64,000 bases of DNA from the NCBI GenBank assembly GCA_028673005.1, contig CM054118.1:7404410-7468409 (forward strand). The letters are read 5' to 3'. Shown in pieces: positions 36,105 through 47,879 of this stretch. Position 1 is the first letter of the stretch; each line of letters starts with the position of its first letter. This DNA is from Tanypteryx hageni. Its lineage: Eukaryota > Arthropoda > Insecta > Odonata > Petaluridae. The notes under the pieces are model-generated. The model saw nothing but the letters and a program-made list of their open reading frames with translations, made no database searches and was not told the DNA's origin. The translations under genes were made by a program, and so were the position numbers.

Positions 36105-36880
36105 TTAAACGTCATATTACACCAATTTTGGGAGGTAGAGGAATTACCTGTTTCTATTGTAAATAACCCAGATGATGATTTGGCTGAGCAACAATTTTCA
36201 GAGCTTCATTATCGAACCAAAGAAGGGCGCTATGTAGTTCCCATGCTATTTAAGAAAAAAAACCTGGAATTAGGTGATTCTGAGATTCAGGCTGCCAGGC
36301 GAGTCACAAACTTAGTATCTAAATTGAAGTGAAATCCTGAACTTAAATCTGAATACATTAACCTTCTTGATGAATATTTATAATTGAATCATATGTCGCG
36401 TGTCTATAGGGGCTCTGGCTTATATTATATTCTCCATCATGCTGTCTTAAAACCTACCAGCATTAAAACTAAGTTAAGGGTTGTGTTTGGCGCATCAGAA
36501 AAAACTACAAAAGGTTACAGTTTGAATGATATGTTATTAAAGGGACCAAAGCTCCATCAAGATATTGCAGACCTAATTACTAGGTTTCGATTACATTATG
36601 TAGTGCTTGTAGCTGATGTCTGCAGAATGTACAGGATGATATCAATTTTACCTGAACACAAACACATACTTTGTTGTGATGTTGATAATTCTTCTCTGCA
36701 AGAATTTGAGCTAAGCACAGTTACTTAAGAGCTTAAGTCTTCTCCTTTCTTGGCCATGCGAGTCCTTAAACAATTAGCAGATGATGAAGCTGAAAGATTC
36801 CTTCTAGCTGCACAGATAGTTTCACAAGATTTCTTTGTAGACAATTATTAACTGATACTTCATCCTCAATCTTAGCAGTG
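36105..36880 (+). pseudogene. BEL/Pao reverse transcriptase, inactive
   Basis: Several frames together give YRTKEGRYVVPMLFKKKN, a YYILHHAVLKPTS block (family: Y.PHH.V.k..s), TKLRVVFGASEKTTKGYSLN (family: lRvVFDaSakt..g.SLND, here Gly instead of Asp) and VLVADVCRMYRMI (motif A, Asp kept). SSPFLAMRVLKQLADDE follows after an in-frame stop. The YVDD catalytic box is replaced by FVDN followed by a stop (36,829-36,849). Loss of the second catalytic Asp plus the stops makes it inactive. Confidence 0.8.
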
Positions 36881-37830
36881 GAACTAATAAAGCAATTAAA
36901 TGGTATAATGAATGCTGGTGGGTTTCAATTGAGAAAATGGTCATCCAATATACCGCAAGTATTTGAAGATATGCCTTCCGACTCCTGTGAGTCACAATTA
37001 ACTTTCAATTCAAAAGAGGATAACATTATTAAAATGTTAGGAATTCATTGGGAGACAAGTTCAGACATGTTGTCCTATCATGTTAAAATCACATCGAGTG
37101 CTTCTACAAACAGAGGAGTCTTATCTGAATTGGCCAAAATTCATGATCCATTAGGTTGGATATCTCCTGCAGTTTTCTGGTGCAAGCATTTCATGCAAAG
37201 TTTGTGGAAATTAAAATTGGATTGGGACGAGAAATTGCCTTCTAAGTTTATGAATTCGTGGAAAACACTCCTTGACCAGTGTTAGCAAATATTAACACTC
37301 CTCGGGTGAAAGCTAATTCCACATCATTATCTTATCAACTCCTAGGGTTTGTGATGCCTCAGAACGAGGTTATGCAGCTGTTGCCAATTTGAGGTCTGAT
37401 GCTTTATCTATTCCCGCATCTGTTCATTTGCTAGAAGCAAAACCTCGTGTAGCACCAATAAAACCTTTATCTATACCTCGTGTAGAATTACTCGGAGCCT
37501 GCTTGCTTACTAAACTCCTGCAATACACAGCTAATTGGTTACTAGGACGAATTAATGTTGAGTCCATTCATGCGTGGACAGATTCAGAGGTTGTATTATC
37601 ATGGTTACAGACTCCTCCACACCTTTTAAAAATGTATGTAGCTCACGGGGGAGAAAATACGAGATTGTAATTTGGAGATTGTTCGGCATCATATATCCTC
37701 AAAGTCTAACCTTGCTGATCCCGGAAGTAGTGGATTATTACCTAGTCAACTGGTGGAATGCAAATTTTAGTGATCAGCACCACCGTGGGCTTCTGACTTT
37801 TGATAAGTGGCCAATTATCTAGCCCAATTT
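36878..37830 (+). pseudogene. BEL/Pao connection and RNase H region
   Basis: The first segment (36,878-37,285) has GGFQLRKWSSN, IIKMLGIHWE and AKIHDPLGWISPAVFWCKHF. This is the conserved Pao block after the polymerase, with its DPLG(W/L)xSP signature. The second segment (37,389-37,670) has KPLSIPRVELLGACLLTKLL and HAWTDSEVVLSWLQTPP, the RNase H region with the PRxEL...DSxxxLxWL pattern. Frames change between segments and stops fall at 37,283 and 37,668. RNase H would remove the RNA template. Confidence 0.8.
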
Positions 37831-37839
37831 AATTAAACT

Positions 37840-39119
37840 TGATGATCTACCTGACATCAAATTCAATCCTGTTAGTGTATTAATACGCACTTACGACGCA
37901 TCCTTTATTAAAAGCTTTTCGTCACTAACTCGTCTTCAACGAGTCGTATCATATTGCTTGAGATACATCTCATATATCAATCAGAAATGCATAATTCGGA
38001 ATCGAGGTGCATTAACATAAACAGAGCTCAACTCTGCCATAATAGCATGTGTGCGGCTAACCCAGTACCAATCTTTTTAGGATGACATTAATAAACTGCT
38101 GAAAATCCGTACCCGTTCTCAAGCACTAAATAAATTAGCTCCTTTTTTGGACAGACATGGTTGTATCAGAGTGGGTGGTAGGTTGACAGCGTGGTCAAAG
38201 GCATCCATTGGCACTCCCTAACGTAGCCACTTAACTAAACTTGTTATCGATCGTTATCATAAGATATATATGCATGCCGGAGCACATGCAGTGCAATATC
38301 TGATTAGTTTTAAATTTTGGATTCTTTCTGAAAGAAGGGCAATCCGTTATTATACATCTAAATGCATTAAGTATATTGCTAAACCGAAGATACCTAACAT
38401 GGGTGAATTACCGCCATGTTAAATATTCCTTGAGGAGGAATGCCAAATTATCTAAAGCACATTTACGTTTGTTTGTTTGCCTTGCCACGAAGGCGTGCCA
38501 TCTAGAAGTGGTTTCCAGTCTATCAACGGAGTCCTTTATAGCTGCGCTTGATCGTTTTATACCACGACGTGGACTTTGTTCTGACCTATACTCAGATTGT
38601 GGGACGAACTTTGTGGGTGCTGGCAAGTATATGGTTAGCATTAATAAAATGTTTCAATCAACATTTCAAAATGATGTTATAGGCAATCAACTTTTGAGCC
38701 GACAAATTGTTTGGCACTCTAATACGCCAACAGCAGCGCACTATGGTGGTTTGTGGAAAGCGAATATAAAATCTGCTAAATCCCATTTGCGGTGGTTCAT
38801 CGAAGAGAAAAATCTTACTTTCGAAAAACTGTCTAGAGTGTTTACGAAAATTGAAGCCATACTTAATTCTAGAACACTTACTGCTTTATCATCTGATCCC
38901 AATAGCTTTGAAGTTTTAACGCCAGGGCATCTTTTAATCGGAGAACAGTTAGTAAGGGCCCCTGAATATGATTATACCGATGTAAAAATCAATAGATTAT
39001 CACGTTGGGAATTAGTGAAACAAATCTCACAGCATTTTTGGCGTCGTTGGTTATATAAATACTTGCCGACTCTTCAGTCACGACCAAAATGGAACGTTAA
39101 AAACCCTATTTTTCAGTAG
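37840..39119 (+). pseudogene. BEL/Pao integrase, part of core deleted
   Basis: Around 38,150-38,400 is HGCIRVGGRL, and then a His/Cys zinc-binding segment ending CIKYIAKP. The open segment at 38,376-39,119 has LRLFVCLATKACHLEVVSSL, SDCGTNFVGA (second catalytic Asp), AAHYGGLWKANIKSAK and FTKIEAILNSRTL (catalytic Glu). About 40 residues before LRLFVC, where the family carries the first catalytic Asp (VDxAGP), are missing. Stops and frameshifts precede the core. The enzyme would insert the DNA copy into the genome, but the lost Asp rules that out here. Confidence 0.82.
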
Positions 39120-39255
39120 AGGATTTAGTTGTAATCAAAGTTCAACATTTAGGACCGCAACAGTGGGCAATTGCCCAAGTAACTTCAGTTTATCCGGAAC
39201 AGGATAGTCGAGTAGTGGCCGTACTCCACAGGATCTATTTAAAAGACTAGTATCA
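39120..39255 (+). pseudogene. BEL/Pao integrase C-terminal (DUF5641-type) tail
   Basis: After a stop or frame shift near 39,117, the plus strand reads VEDLVVIKVQHLGPQQWAIA, continuing QVTSVYPEQDSRV. This is the DUF5641-type end of Pao polyproteins (vGdlVli...p.qWplgrVxxvxpgxDgxvR). The preceding WRRWLYKYLPTLQSRPKW also belongs to it. The coding region ends about 39,250, some 380 bp before the 3' LTR. Confidence 0.75.
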
Positions 39256-39627
39256 AAGCTGGTCAGACTCTCGTCAGAAGCCTAATTTATACAATTAATG
39301 TTACTCATTCTTTTTTTACATGAGAGTTCATTTTTTAGTTGAATTACCTAGGGTTTACTTCATAATATAGGTCTTTCCCTTAATCCGTGGGCCTCTTTAC
39401 CTTTAACAAGTCTCCCTACAGAGTGAAGTTAATTCCTATCCTTAATTTCTACCCTTATTAATTTGAACCATTCATTGTGAAATTATCTTGGCTTTTTATT
39501 TTTTCTGATTTATAGATTATGGTTCTGTATGTTATCATTGGTTGTATATTGCCATTGTACTGCCTTTCCAAGCTGCTTACTAGGGTAATTTTGTTTAAAA
39601 TTTGGTTCCCAAATTTGGTGGGCGGTT

Positions 39628-39944
39628 GTTTGCGCGTATCTTACGTTACTGTTATTTTTTGGTCTGGTCCACCAGAGGGCTAAAAGGGCCAGGTTATCAC
39701 TGCCCTCTAGAACCTCACCTAGGGTTATGACTAATAACAGGTGAAGGTCGTTAGCTGGGCGGTCAGTCAGCTGTTGGACTCGCTAGTGCAAATATATATC
39801 TTGAAGCGATCGGTCAGAGAAGACGGCACTCTTGCTATTCGCCTTCATTCCCTTCCAGCTACTAGCAACTTAAAGGTAAGCCCTTTAGTTCTTTGGTAGC
39901 CCGAATTGTAATTTATAAATACAGTCCAATTCATTTATCAACCA
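39628..39944 (+). repeat. BEL/Pao 3' LTR
   Basis: It starts after a purine-rich tract (TTGGTGGGCGG), the likely second-strand primer, as (T)GTTTGCGCG, and ends TTCATTTATCAACCA. It is about 317 bp, longer than the 5' LTR because of a gap in the first third. The remainder aligns well with the 5' LTR. Confidence 0.85.
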
Positions 39945-39948
39945 CACC

Positions 39949-40075
39949 CCTTAAATATAACTTTTACTGAAATTTCGGATTTTTTCCATAAGTTGTACCT
40001 AATGACCTATCTTCCTTCAAAATTAAAGTTCTGTAGCACTTCTAGAAGTATCTTAAGTTTTACATTATTATAGGA
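39949..40075 (+). repeat. Left arm of the inverted repeat (resumed after BEL/Pao)
   Basis: CTTAAATATAACTTTTACTG, GTTGTACCTAATGACCTATC and CTTCTAGAAGTATCTTAAGT are mirrored by the reverse complement of about 40,090-40,190. The palindrome centre, about 20 bp, lies at about 40,066-40,090. Confidence 0.75.
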
Positions 40076-40625
40076 TACATCATATAAAACCTATGGTACT
40101 TCTAGAGCAGCTACAGAGCTGATATTTGGGAGGAAGATAGAAGATTAAGTACAATCTCTGAAAATATTCGAAATACAGAAAAGTTATACTTAAGAGGTGT
40201 TTTTAACCCCAAATTACAATTTTAAACATATATAAGAAAAGCATTGAAAATTGTGCAAGGCTATATAAAATTACTTTTTTAAATTATTTAAATTAAGATA
40301 AAAAATCGGTACAACACCATACTGTGTAAAAAATGAAGTTTATTTTTCCGTAAGACAGAAATCAAATCCATGCTGAATTAACGTAAAAATTTGATTGTAA
40401 TCATAAAATTATGAAAAGTTTTTTTGTTTTCAACAATGAAAACTTTTAACTTTCATAGCAACGATTCCAACTCCTTTCAATGTGAATGCATTTTTCATAC
40501 TTCAGGAGCATTGATTTAATGGTTAGACTGCATTATAATCTATCTGTTTTCAACAGACGACGTATTCATATTATGACGAGATAATTAATATAATTAATTT
40601 TTTCTCCGGATACGTACTAAAAGGC

Positions 40626-40682
40626 ACATCTACATCTACATATTACCCTGCAAGTCACCTTGACGGTGGATGGCACGGATAA
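40626..40682 (-). mobile_element. CR1-like 3'-end fragment
   Basis: On the minus strand it reads CCATCCACCGTCAAGGTGAC, TTGCAGGGTAATA and TGTAGATGTAGATGTGCC, matching the 3' end of the CR1-like element at 24.55 kb. It is a severely 5'-truncated copy of under 60 bp. Confidence 0.7.
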
Positions 40683-40878
40683 TGATACCATAAAAATATC
40701 CTAATTGTTGCATAAATTTTAGTGTAACATATAGGCCATTTTCTTAATGATGATTATAGTTATTGCTGAAACAGGGCGATCTAAGCCCCGAAGTCTGAAA
40801 TTCGAATACTTGGACGCGAGCCGATTGCCAAAGAATTTAGAAATTCTGAATAGATGCCTTAATTTCGCAGAATAAGAA

Positions 40879-40882
<4 letters not shown>

Positions 40883-40956
<74 letters not shown>
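40883..40956. repeat. (TA)n microsatellite
   Basis: About 72 bp of uninterrupted TA dinucleotides. The Tyr-Ile frame across it is an artefact. Confidence 0.95.
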
Positions 40957-40957
<1 letters not shown>

Positions 40958-41530
40958 GCCATAGATTTTTAACTACCACGTAAACATAGGATGACGTCAT
41001 TATACTAACACACGAAATTTTTTAAAGCGTAGAAAGTATTTTAATGTTGTTTTGTAATTTTTCGAGAAATTTTAACTCTTTTCACTTGTTAAATATAAGG
41101 GCGTCATACCTATTTTGCGATATTTTAAAACAAATGCGTGCAAAAGGCATGGATGATGATGCCATAATATTAACACAAAATATCTTAATTATTCCATAAA
41201 TTTAGTGTATAGGGTATTGTCTTAATGACGAATGTTCTTATTGCTAATGCAGGGTGATCTGAGACATGAAACTTGAAATACGAGAATATGGACAAGAGCC
41301 GATTGCCAGAGAATTTAAAATTACGGATAGTTGCCAAATTACGTGGTAAATTACAAATATTTTGCTAGAACTCGTGGAGTTTATTATCTAATACATATAG
41401 GGTCCACGAGGCTGAAGTGCTCTGAGGAGATTGCGTTTGTTTATTTACGAGTTTAGATCTTGGTGTATGATGATTTTATTAAGCCCTTGCAATATGCAAG
41501 CACCGACAACTCGTATATTAAATACCGAAG

Positions 41531-44500
41531 TATTGGCTGCGATGATCCTGATTTCAATGAATAGTCTGTTCTCAATCCAATTATTTATGTTTCTTATAAA
41601 GTAGTAACTCAGCTAAAAGTACTCGAAATATGACTGGCTATGTCATCTTGAAAAGAATTTGAAACATATGTTAACGAATATTTTATACGATTTTAAATAC
41701 CTATATATTTTTGCTTGAAACAATAATATACATTGTGAGCAGCATGTTACCCGAAAGCTATAGGCTTTGCTATTGCTTTGGTGATATAGAATGACTAAAA
41801 ATAATTGGGTGGTTACTAATCAGACATCGTGAAGAGATACAAATGTGAAAGAAAATGACAGGAAAAACCGAGAGAGAGAGAGAAAATGAGAGATTAGGGA
41901 GAAGTACTAGGAGATAGGAAGGAGATGGAGAGAGAAAGATACAGTTTGGCTCAGAAACGAGAGTAGTGTGCGGAGGAGAACCGGATTGTGCGTGTAAATG
42001 GGAATGGTTTTGGTATTGATGGAGTTTTTAGTTAAGAGGGTGGAAATGAGTGGAAGGAGAGAAGGGGTGTTGGGGAGGGAATGGCGTGGAGAAAGATATA
42101 ACGAGGGACTTTTAAAGGGAAAAAGGATGGGCCGGAAAAAAGGGAATCGGAAGACCCAATTAACCGAAGGAAATATCTTCTTCGGCGGAAATGGCTCTAC
42201 TGCAAACGACCTGGTGTAGACGACAATATATTCCTCTCTAAATTTCCTTCCATTCAGTTGAGTGGTTTAATTTCCCAGGATTTTCGACTTTCGGGAAGAA
42301 CGTTTTTTTTTTGAGAAACGGTATTCTTACGTGTGACTCTTTGCCTAGCTCTCTCTCTCTCCCCCCCTCTCTCTCTCTCTCCCTCTCCCTCTCTCTCCCT
42401 CTCCCCATCTCCCTCCCTCCCCCCCCTCCCTCCACCTCTCTCTCCCACTCATTAATTTCCGATGTAAACCCTAACCTGGCCCGCCGAATTATTTTCATTT
42501 ATTAATGCGGCCTGCCGAAGAAGCTGCAGCTGTCTTTTGGGCCTCCACGTAAACATTTGCCCACCCCTGTTCTAGATCCCCCAAATTTGGACCGTCTCTC
42601 TTTTCTTTAAATGTTCTTCCCTATGCTCCAGGATTCCAGAGATATTTCGCAAACAGACCAGCGGAGGGACTGACAGACAAACATAATACATAAGCACAAT
42701 TATTTAGAAAATTGCCCTAATTCCACAGATCTCGAGAGAAATAATTGAGGTATCAATCGCACTGCAGAATAATTGCACAAGAATAGTTTTTGATTGTCAG
42801 GGTGGCGGGGGGATGGGTTGAGGGATGGGATATTTAAAGATCTTACCCCATGAGGAGGGGCCACAATGGACAGGCTCTCTGGGCAATATAGAACGATTTA
42901 TTGCCCGACTGGCTTATTAAAGCATTCCTCCTGCGTGGGAGAGCTTGTTCTCGCATGCGGAATTTTGTGAAATATTCAAATGACCGAAAATTTCGCTCCT
43001 TTCTCGCGAAATGTTTCCTCTCCTCCATGTCTCGCGCTAGTCTCGTATTTGTGATACGACGGCGGAAGACATTCCGGAGAGGATTATTTTGTTTTTCTAC
43101 ATCTTAATTATACTACAAATATTTTCTTATTTTTCTCTTTTGATACAAATCATTTAAGGCGCTATAAGCCCTTTGTTTTACCAAAATAACTTTTAAACAG
43201 AAATTTAACAGTCTGTGTTATTCAACTTATCCTTCTGCCTTCCCGCGTTCACTCAACCCCTATTTTTTGTAAAATTTCCATAATATTCTTTCTGTGATGA
43301 GTAATCTGCAAATAAAACCTTTCACAGAATTGAATTTTTGTTCATTTCTTAGTGTTTTCCGCTGATTACGTTGATTTTTGGAAAAGTAAAATCTTTTAAA
43401 TGATTTTCGAAAGAACTTTTTCATCTCGAAGGAATTTAAATCGACAGAAAACATCTCTGTATCATTCATAAAATGTTTTTTAAAAACCATTTACGCTTTT
43501 CGGCACCAAATTGATCATCATCAGTTTATAGATCCTGCGTCAATTTTAGTTTAGTAATAAAGTGAGATTCTCTATTAAAATGACCGATTTTAGTTTTCAA
43601 ACAAATGTAATACTGCTATCGTTGATTTTATGTTTTGCCGAGGATTTCGCGTATAATTTGATGTGAATTAAAAGAAATCATTCCAGATATTTACGAGCAA
43701 TGAAATATGTCAAAGAAAAATAATTACTTTCTTATAAATAAATACGTGGTACCAACTTTTTCTTCGTCAAGGTTAAAAATGATCGTCATGCATAAATGCT
43801 GCATTATTTATATTCCCATCTCAGCTGTCTAGAACTTGGCCAAGACAAAACTTCTTAGAATTAAAATCCTATTTAGGACGGCTTGCAAGCCGACCATCTC
43901 TCACGAGCAAAACACATTAACCAAAATAGAACGCGAGGAAAGGATATCCCTCCACTCTTTCTGTCTGTTTCTCTACTCCTCGGCCGTTATGAAAGACAAT
44001 GGAACACGTTTGAAGGACGCCATAACTCAAGATCGTAAAAAGCTTAGCTATCTATCAGCCAATTGTAGAAAAGCTCTTTACTGTTACTAAATATAACGGT
44101 GCAGTCCGTTGATCATGCGATGAAAAGCCGTCGTCATAAATTGAAAGGGGAGGTTAACTATTTATGCGACCTTTTTTTGGTTGTAAAAAGAGAGAGAGCT
44201 CTTTCCTTCCTTCCTCCTGCCACCAAGGGAATTTGTGGAGGAGAAATGCATTTCTCCCGTCTGGATTGCAACCCGGAAGCGTCGGCGTTCGTTTCCGCCG
44301 CTAAGCAATTCTTAGGCAAGTTAAGAAATTCTCCTTGTGGGGAACAAATTTAAGTACGCGTCTGTGTATACAATATGACTGAGTTAGTGTTATTTTTACA
44401 ACATTTTTCCGCGATTTTGATGAGGCTATGTCGGGAGCGTTATTGTTTTTTTGCACTATTCCGCAGCGACGTAAATATACTTCTTTACGACTTTCGCCTC

Positions 44501-46555
44501 GCTTTCAATTCCCAGGTTTATGGTGGTTTCCACGCAAGAGCCGTCTTCTCGGATCGTATGAGGGAGTGATAGAGGATTTTTGCAAACTGGCTCTTCGCGG
44601 AAAAAGTTACGCGAAACGCCACGCCAAAAGCTGAATTTACGATTTTTCCCGTTTTTTCAAGTTTTTTGTTATCGAGCAATCAAGCGTGTGCCGTGTCCGA
44701 AATGCGGAATTCACGCGCCCTAGAATGATCGATCCAAAGGCCTTATAGCCGAAGAAACGAGAACTTTTGTCTCGAATATATTACTTCATGTTACTTTAAT
44801 GCTGTATATAACTTAAATAGCTCCGTGCTACTTTTGCGTTTCTCAAAATTGCAATTAATTTTTAATGATGTAAAAAACGTAGATTTCATAAAAATTAAAC
44901 AAGATTGTTTAGAAACTAAGTACCCTTTGAGTGGTTTTGCGTAAAACCTTTTCGGTTTAGCACGGGTTACTTTTTAGAGAATCATCTCGAGTTGCATGGC
45001 CATAAATTTTACTTTAACACGGTTTGAAATGGCCTTCATGCATTAAGAGACCATAAAAAGTTTCAGTTAGACGCAGAGAATTATAAGAAAGATTAAAGGA
45101 ATTCATTCTGAATATAATGTGAATTTGTTGAACGTTCAACTCAAGACTTCACTCGAAACATAACCCAACATATTTCTATGTGGAACTCTATTCCACTTAG
45201 CACGGTTTTGCTTTAGACTGTCTCTTCCAGGAACACATGCACCGTGCATAGCAAGGGTACACTTTTTTCATCTTAAAGACATCAATTTATAACATATATC
45301 CAAAATACAAATTCGTCGCCAAAACTCTTTTCCCAGTAACATTTCCGATTCTTACTTCGATGCTATAGCAATAATTCGGCCCTTCAGCATCGCACTTTCT
45401 ACCAACTCATAAATGAACTCTCCCCTTTGGGTTCCCATCTTTTAATTGCCAATTACTCACCGTAATCATTATTTTCCTATTCCATTTCTCTCCTCGCCCC
45501 ATACATAACAATTGGTTGTTGTGCTTGTTTCCTAATGGCGAAGTTCATTTGTCAAAAATCGAGTCATTAAATGTTTTAAGAGGATATGAGCGAAACATTA
45601 TAACAGCGAGTGTTTCATTTATAATATGGATTTCAGCTGCAAATCATCCGTCATCAGTGGTTATTCAGCAATAGTAAACGGTTTATTATTCTTTTTCAAT
45701 ATTATTCGTATTCTATATTATTCTTATTCTATATTATTCTTATTCTATAGTATTCCTATTCTATATTAGGTATTCTTATTCTACATTGTTCTTATTCTAT
45801 AATATTATTGTTATTATTCTTTATTCTTTGTTATTGTTATTCTTTAATAGTATCTTCTATTTATTGGTGAATCAGTAGTAGTAGTGATGACGGTGGGGTT
45901 GTAGCCGGAACGTTTACTTAACTAGTTCTCCAAACATTCTTATAGCTTATGGAGAGACACACTGAGTCGATTTTATTTAAGTTGTCACGCAAGCTAATTA
46001 ATTCCATTTTAAATTAAAGCCCTGATGTTAAGTAGTAGGATATTAAAGCAACAGAGGCGTATAAAATTTCTATTCCTGACAAAAAATATGCTAAAAATCT
46101 TTATTTGAACAGATGGTATTGAGATCTTTACTGGGAACAAAAACATATACTTTTTATCAGGCCGCAGAGAGTGAAGATTGTAATTATACAAATTAACTGC
46201 CTCGTTTCAATTCTCGCATTTTATGTTCAACACCCTCCGCCACCTAACCTCTCCCTATCACTCTCCCTCTTTAGCGTTCGCAGTTGCAATAATAAGCACT
46301 CCAGTTGACCGGAACACCACGCCGACCATTAGTATTCCAAAAGTGAGATTGAGGCAGTTTTTAATTATGCCTTCTTCTATCGGACAATCGACCTCAAATG
46401 GACCCGAAGGAAATTAATGGAAAGTCAAATCCATACAATCGCTTCAATCAATCAAGCTTTCTTTTTATCGGCCTCTTCGCTCACGGCTCCCCCTTTTTCA
46501 AAAAGAGTGGTTTTTCTAATCAGTACTTCGCATCCGGATATTTGAAAAATAAATA
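41531..46555. other. Non-coding DNA with GA/CT tracts and transposon fragments
   Basis: It contains a GA-rich patch at 41,870-42,140, a CT-rich tract at about 42,345-42,445, and a hAT-type end CAGGGGTGGGCAAATGTTTA on the minus strand (outer edge about 42,569). The array at about 45,705-45,850 is built from TTCTTATTCTATA-type units. Reading frames between 42.8 and 46.4 kb have no recognisable motif. I see no host gene. Confidence 0.5.
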
Positions 46556-46559
46556 AATC

Positions 46560-47860
46560 TCTGAAATTTTCCCTTCTCGAATAAATCCAGCCCTCCCCCC
46601 CCTCTCCTTCTCACTCTTTTCTTGAGATTTTTACTGTCTCGGAAGTTCATCCCTCTGTTTCATTTTCTTTCAATCCCTACCCTCGCTATAGATGCGGGAA
46701 AGGAATGAATTATTAGGCGTAATCTCGCCCGAATAAAATACTCCCGCTGAAGACGTTTTCTCCCGCTTCTCTTTCTTCTCTTTTACTCCTATTCCTTGTA
46801 TGCTCCCTCTCTCTCTCTCTCTCTGGTCTAAATTTCGCCCGAATAAAGACGATTATCTATCTATCTATCTATCTCTTTCATACTTACTGGTATCTCAGCC
46901 TCTTTTCCGTCTTCTTATCCTCTTTTCTCTTCTCGACAATAATTCCTAAGCTCCTATCTTTCTCTTAATCCGTGTCACCTTTTATGGCTTTTGTCCTCCA
47001 AGCATTTCACCCCCATTTTATCTCTTCTATTTATCCTTCTCGGCCAATTTCCTCTTTTTACTTCTCTCTGCCGCCCTCTCTCTTTTCCTCTCTCTCTCTT
47101 CTTATTCCCTCTCTTCTCTTCTTATTCTCTCTCCTTATTTACTCTTCTCTCTTTTTATTCCCTCTCCTCTCCCCTTATTCTCTCTCCCTCATTTCTCTGC
47201 AAATACTGTCTTCATCTCATCACTTCGTCTCTCTCTTCATCCTTCTCGCATTATCACTTCGTACATTCATCGCTCTTTCCCTCAGGCCCTCTTACTCCCT
47301 CCTTGCCTATCTTTTCAATTATTATATTATTCTTTTCTCCGCGCCATCAACATCCGTTATTTACAATTTTTTTAGTTCCCTCACTTTCCTCCTCTGCTCT
47401 CTTTCTCTCTTCGTTCCATCCCTTTTCCTTCTCCCTCTCTCTCTCCTATATTCACTCTTCTGCATCCTTTTTATTGCACGATCGCATTCCCCGCCCCTTC
47501 TCATCCTCCCTTCCCTTAATTTCTCCCTTCTCTAATATGCTTTCCTCCTCATTTCCATCCACCATACCACAGTCACATATAAAACCATCCCTCCCTTTCC
47601 TCCCTCCTTATATCTCCTCTCACCCCTGAATTTTCCTCTTTTCCTCCCCATTCCCCTTTCTCCGACGGCTTCGTATCCATGGAAACGAGCCACGCCGCAT
47701 CCCTCCTGCGTCATCCCTATCTGCTGGTGACGTCATTTGCCAGTAACTCCGTTGGACTCATACTCTCTCCTTCTCCCTCTCACCCCCCGTCTCCTTCGCC
47801 CCCACCCCTCCACCGTCTACTTCGCCCCCCACTCCCCTTCTTTCCGACCGCTCTCTGGTG
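46560..47860. repeat. Long pyrimidine-rich (CT) tract
   Basis: CT-rich plus strand, with an (ATCT)n run at about 46,852-46,882 and a (CT)n run near 46,806. Ser/Leu/Phe-rich plus-strand frames here (for example 46,972-47,629) are composition artefacts. Confidence 0.85.
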
Positions 47861-47879
47861 TAGTATATAGGCCACATGC

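Larger units (their letters stand above)
33794..39944 (+). mobile_element. BEL/Pao LTR retrotransposon, degenerate, about 6.15 kb
   Basis: Two similar LTRs bound an internal region encoding, in order, gag, aspartic protease, reverse transcriptase, RNase H and integrase with a trailing DUF5641-type domain. That is the order and domain set of Pao/BEL elements. The primer-binding site lies next to the 5' LTR. The flanks share CACC (33,790-33,793 and 39,945-39,948; 5 bp if A is included), a short target duplication. The reverse complement at about 40,190 shows the uninterrupted target (AAAACACCTCTTAAGTATAAC). All coding parts carry stops or frameshifts, so the copy is dead. Confidence 0.88.
40085..41530 (-). 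repeat. Right arm of the large inverted repeat
   Basis: The proximal part (40,085-40,530) is the reverse complement of 33,425-33,793 joined to 39,949-40,075. The far part near 41,450-41,530 is the reverse complement of about 33,030-33,110 (GTCGGTGCTTGCAT, CACCAAGATCTA). The stretch between is less clearly paired and contains a (TA)n tract and a LINE tail fragment. Confidence 0.65.

Noticed and set aside
40719..41000. Frame with a long Tyr-Ile run, like a membrane segment
   Set aside because: The Tyr-Ile run is the translation of a (TA)n array; the same applies near 57.2 kb and 60.5 kb.
46972..47629. 187- and 212-residue plus-strand frames
   Set aside because: They are composition artefacts of the CT-rich tract.
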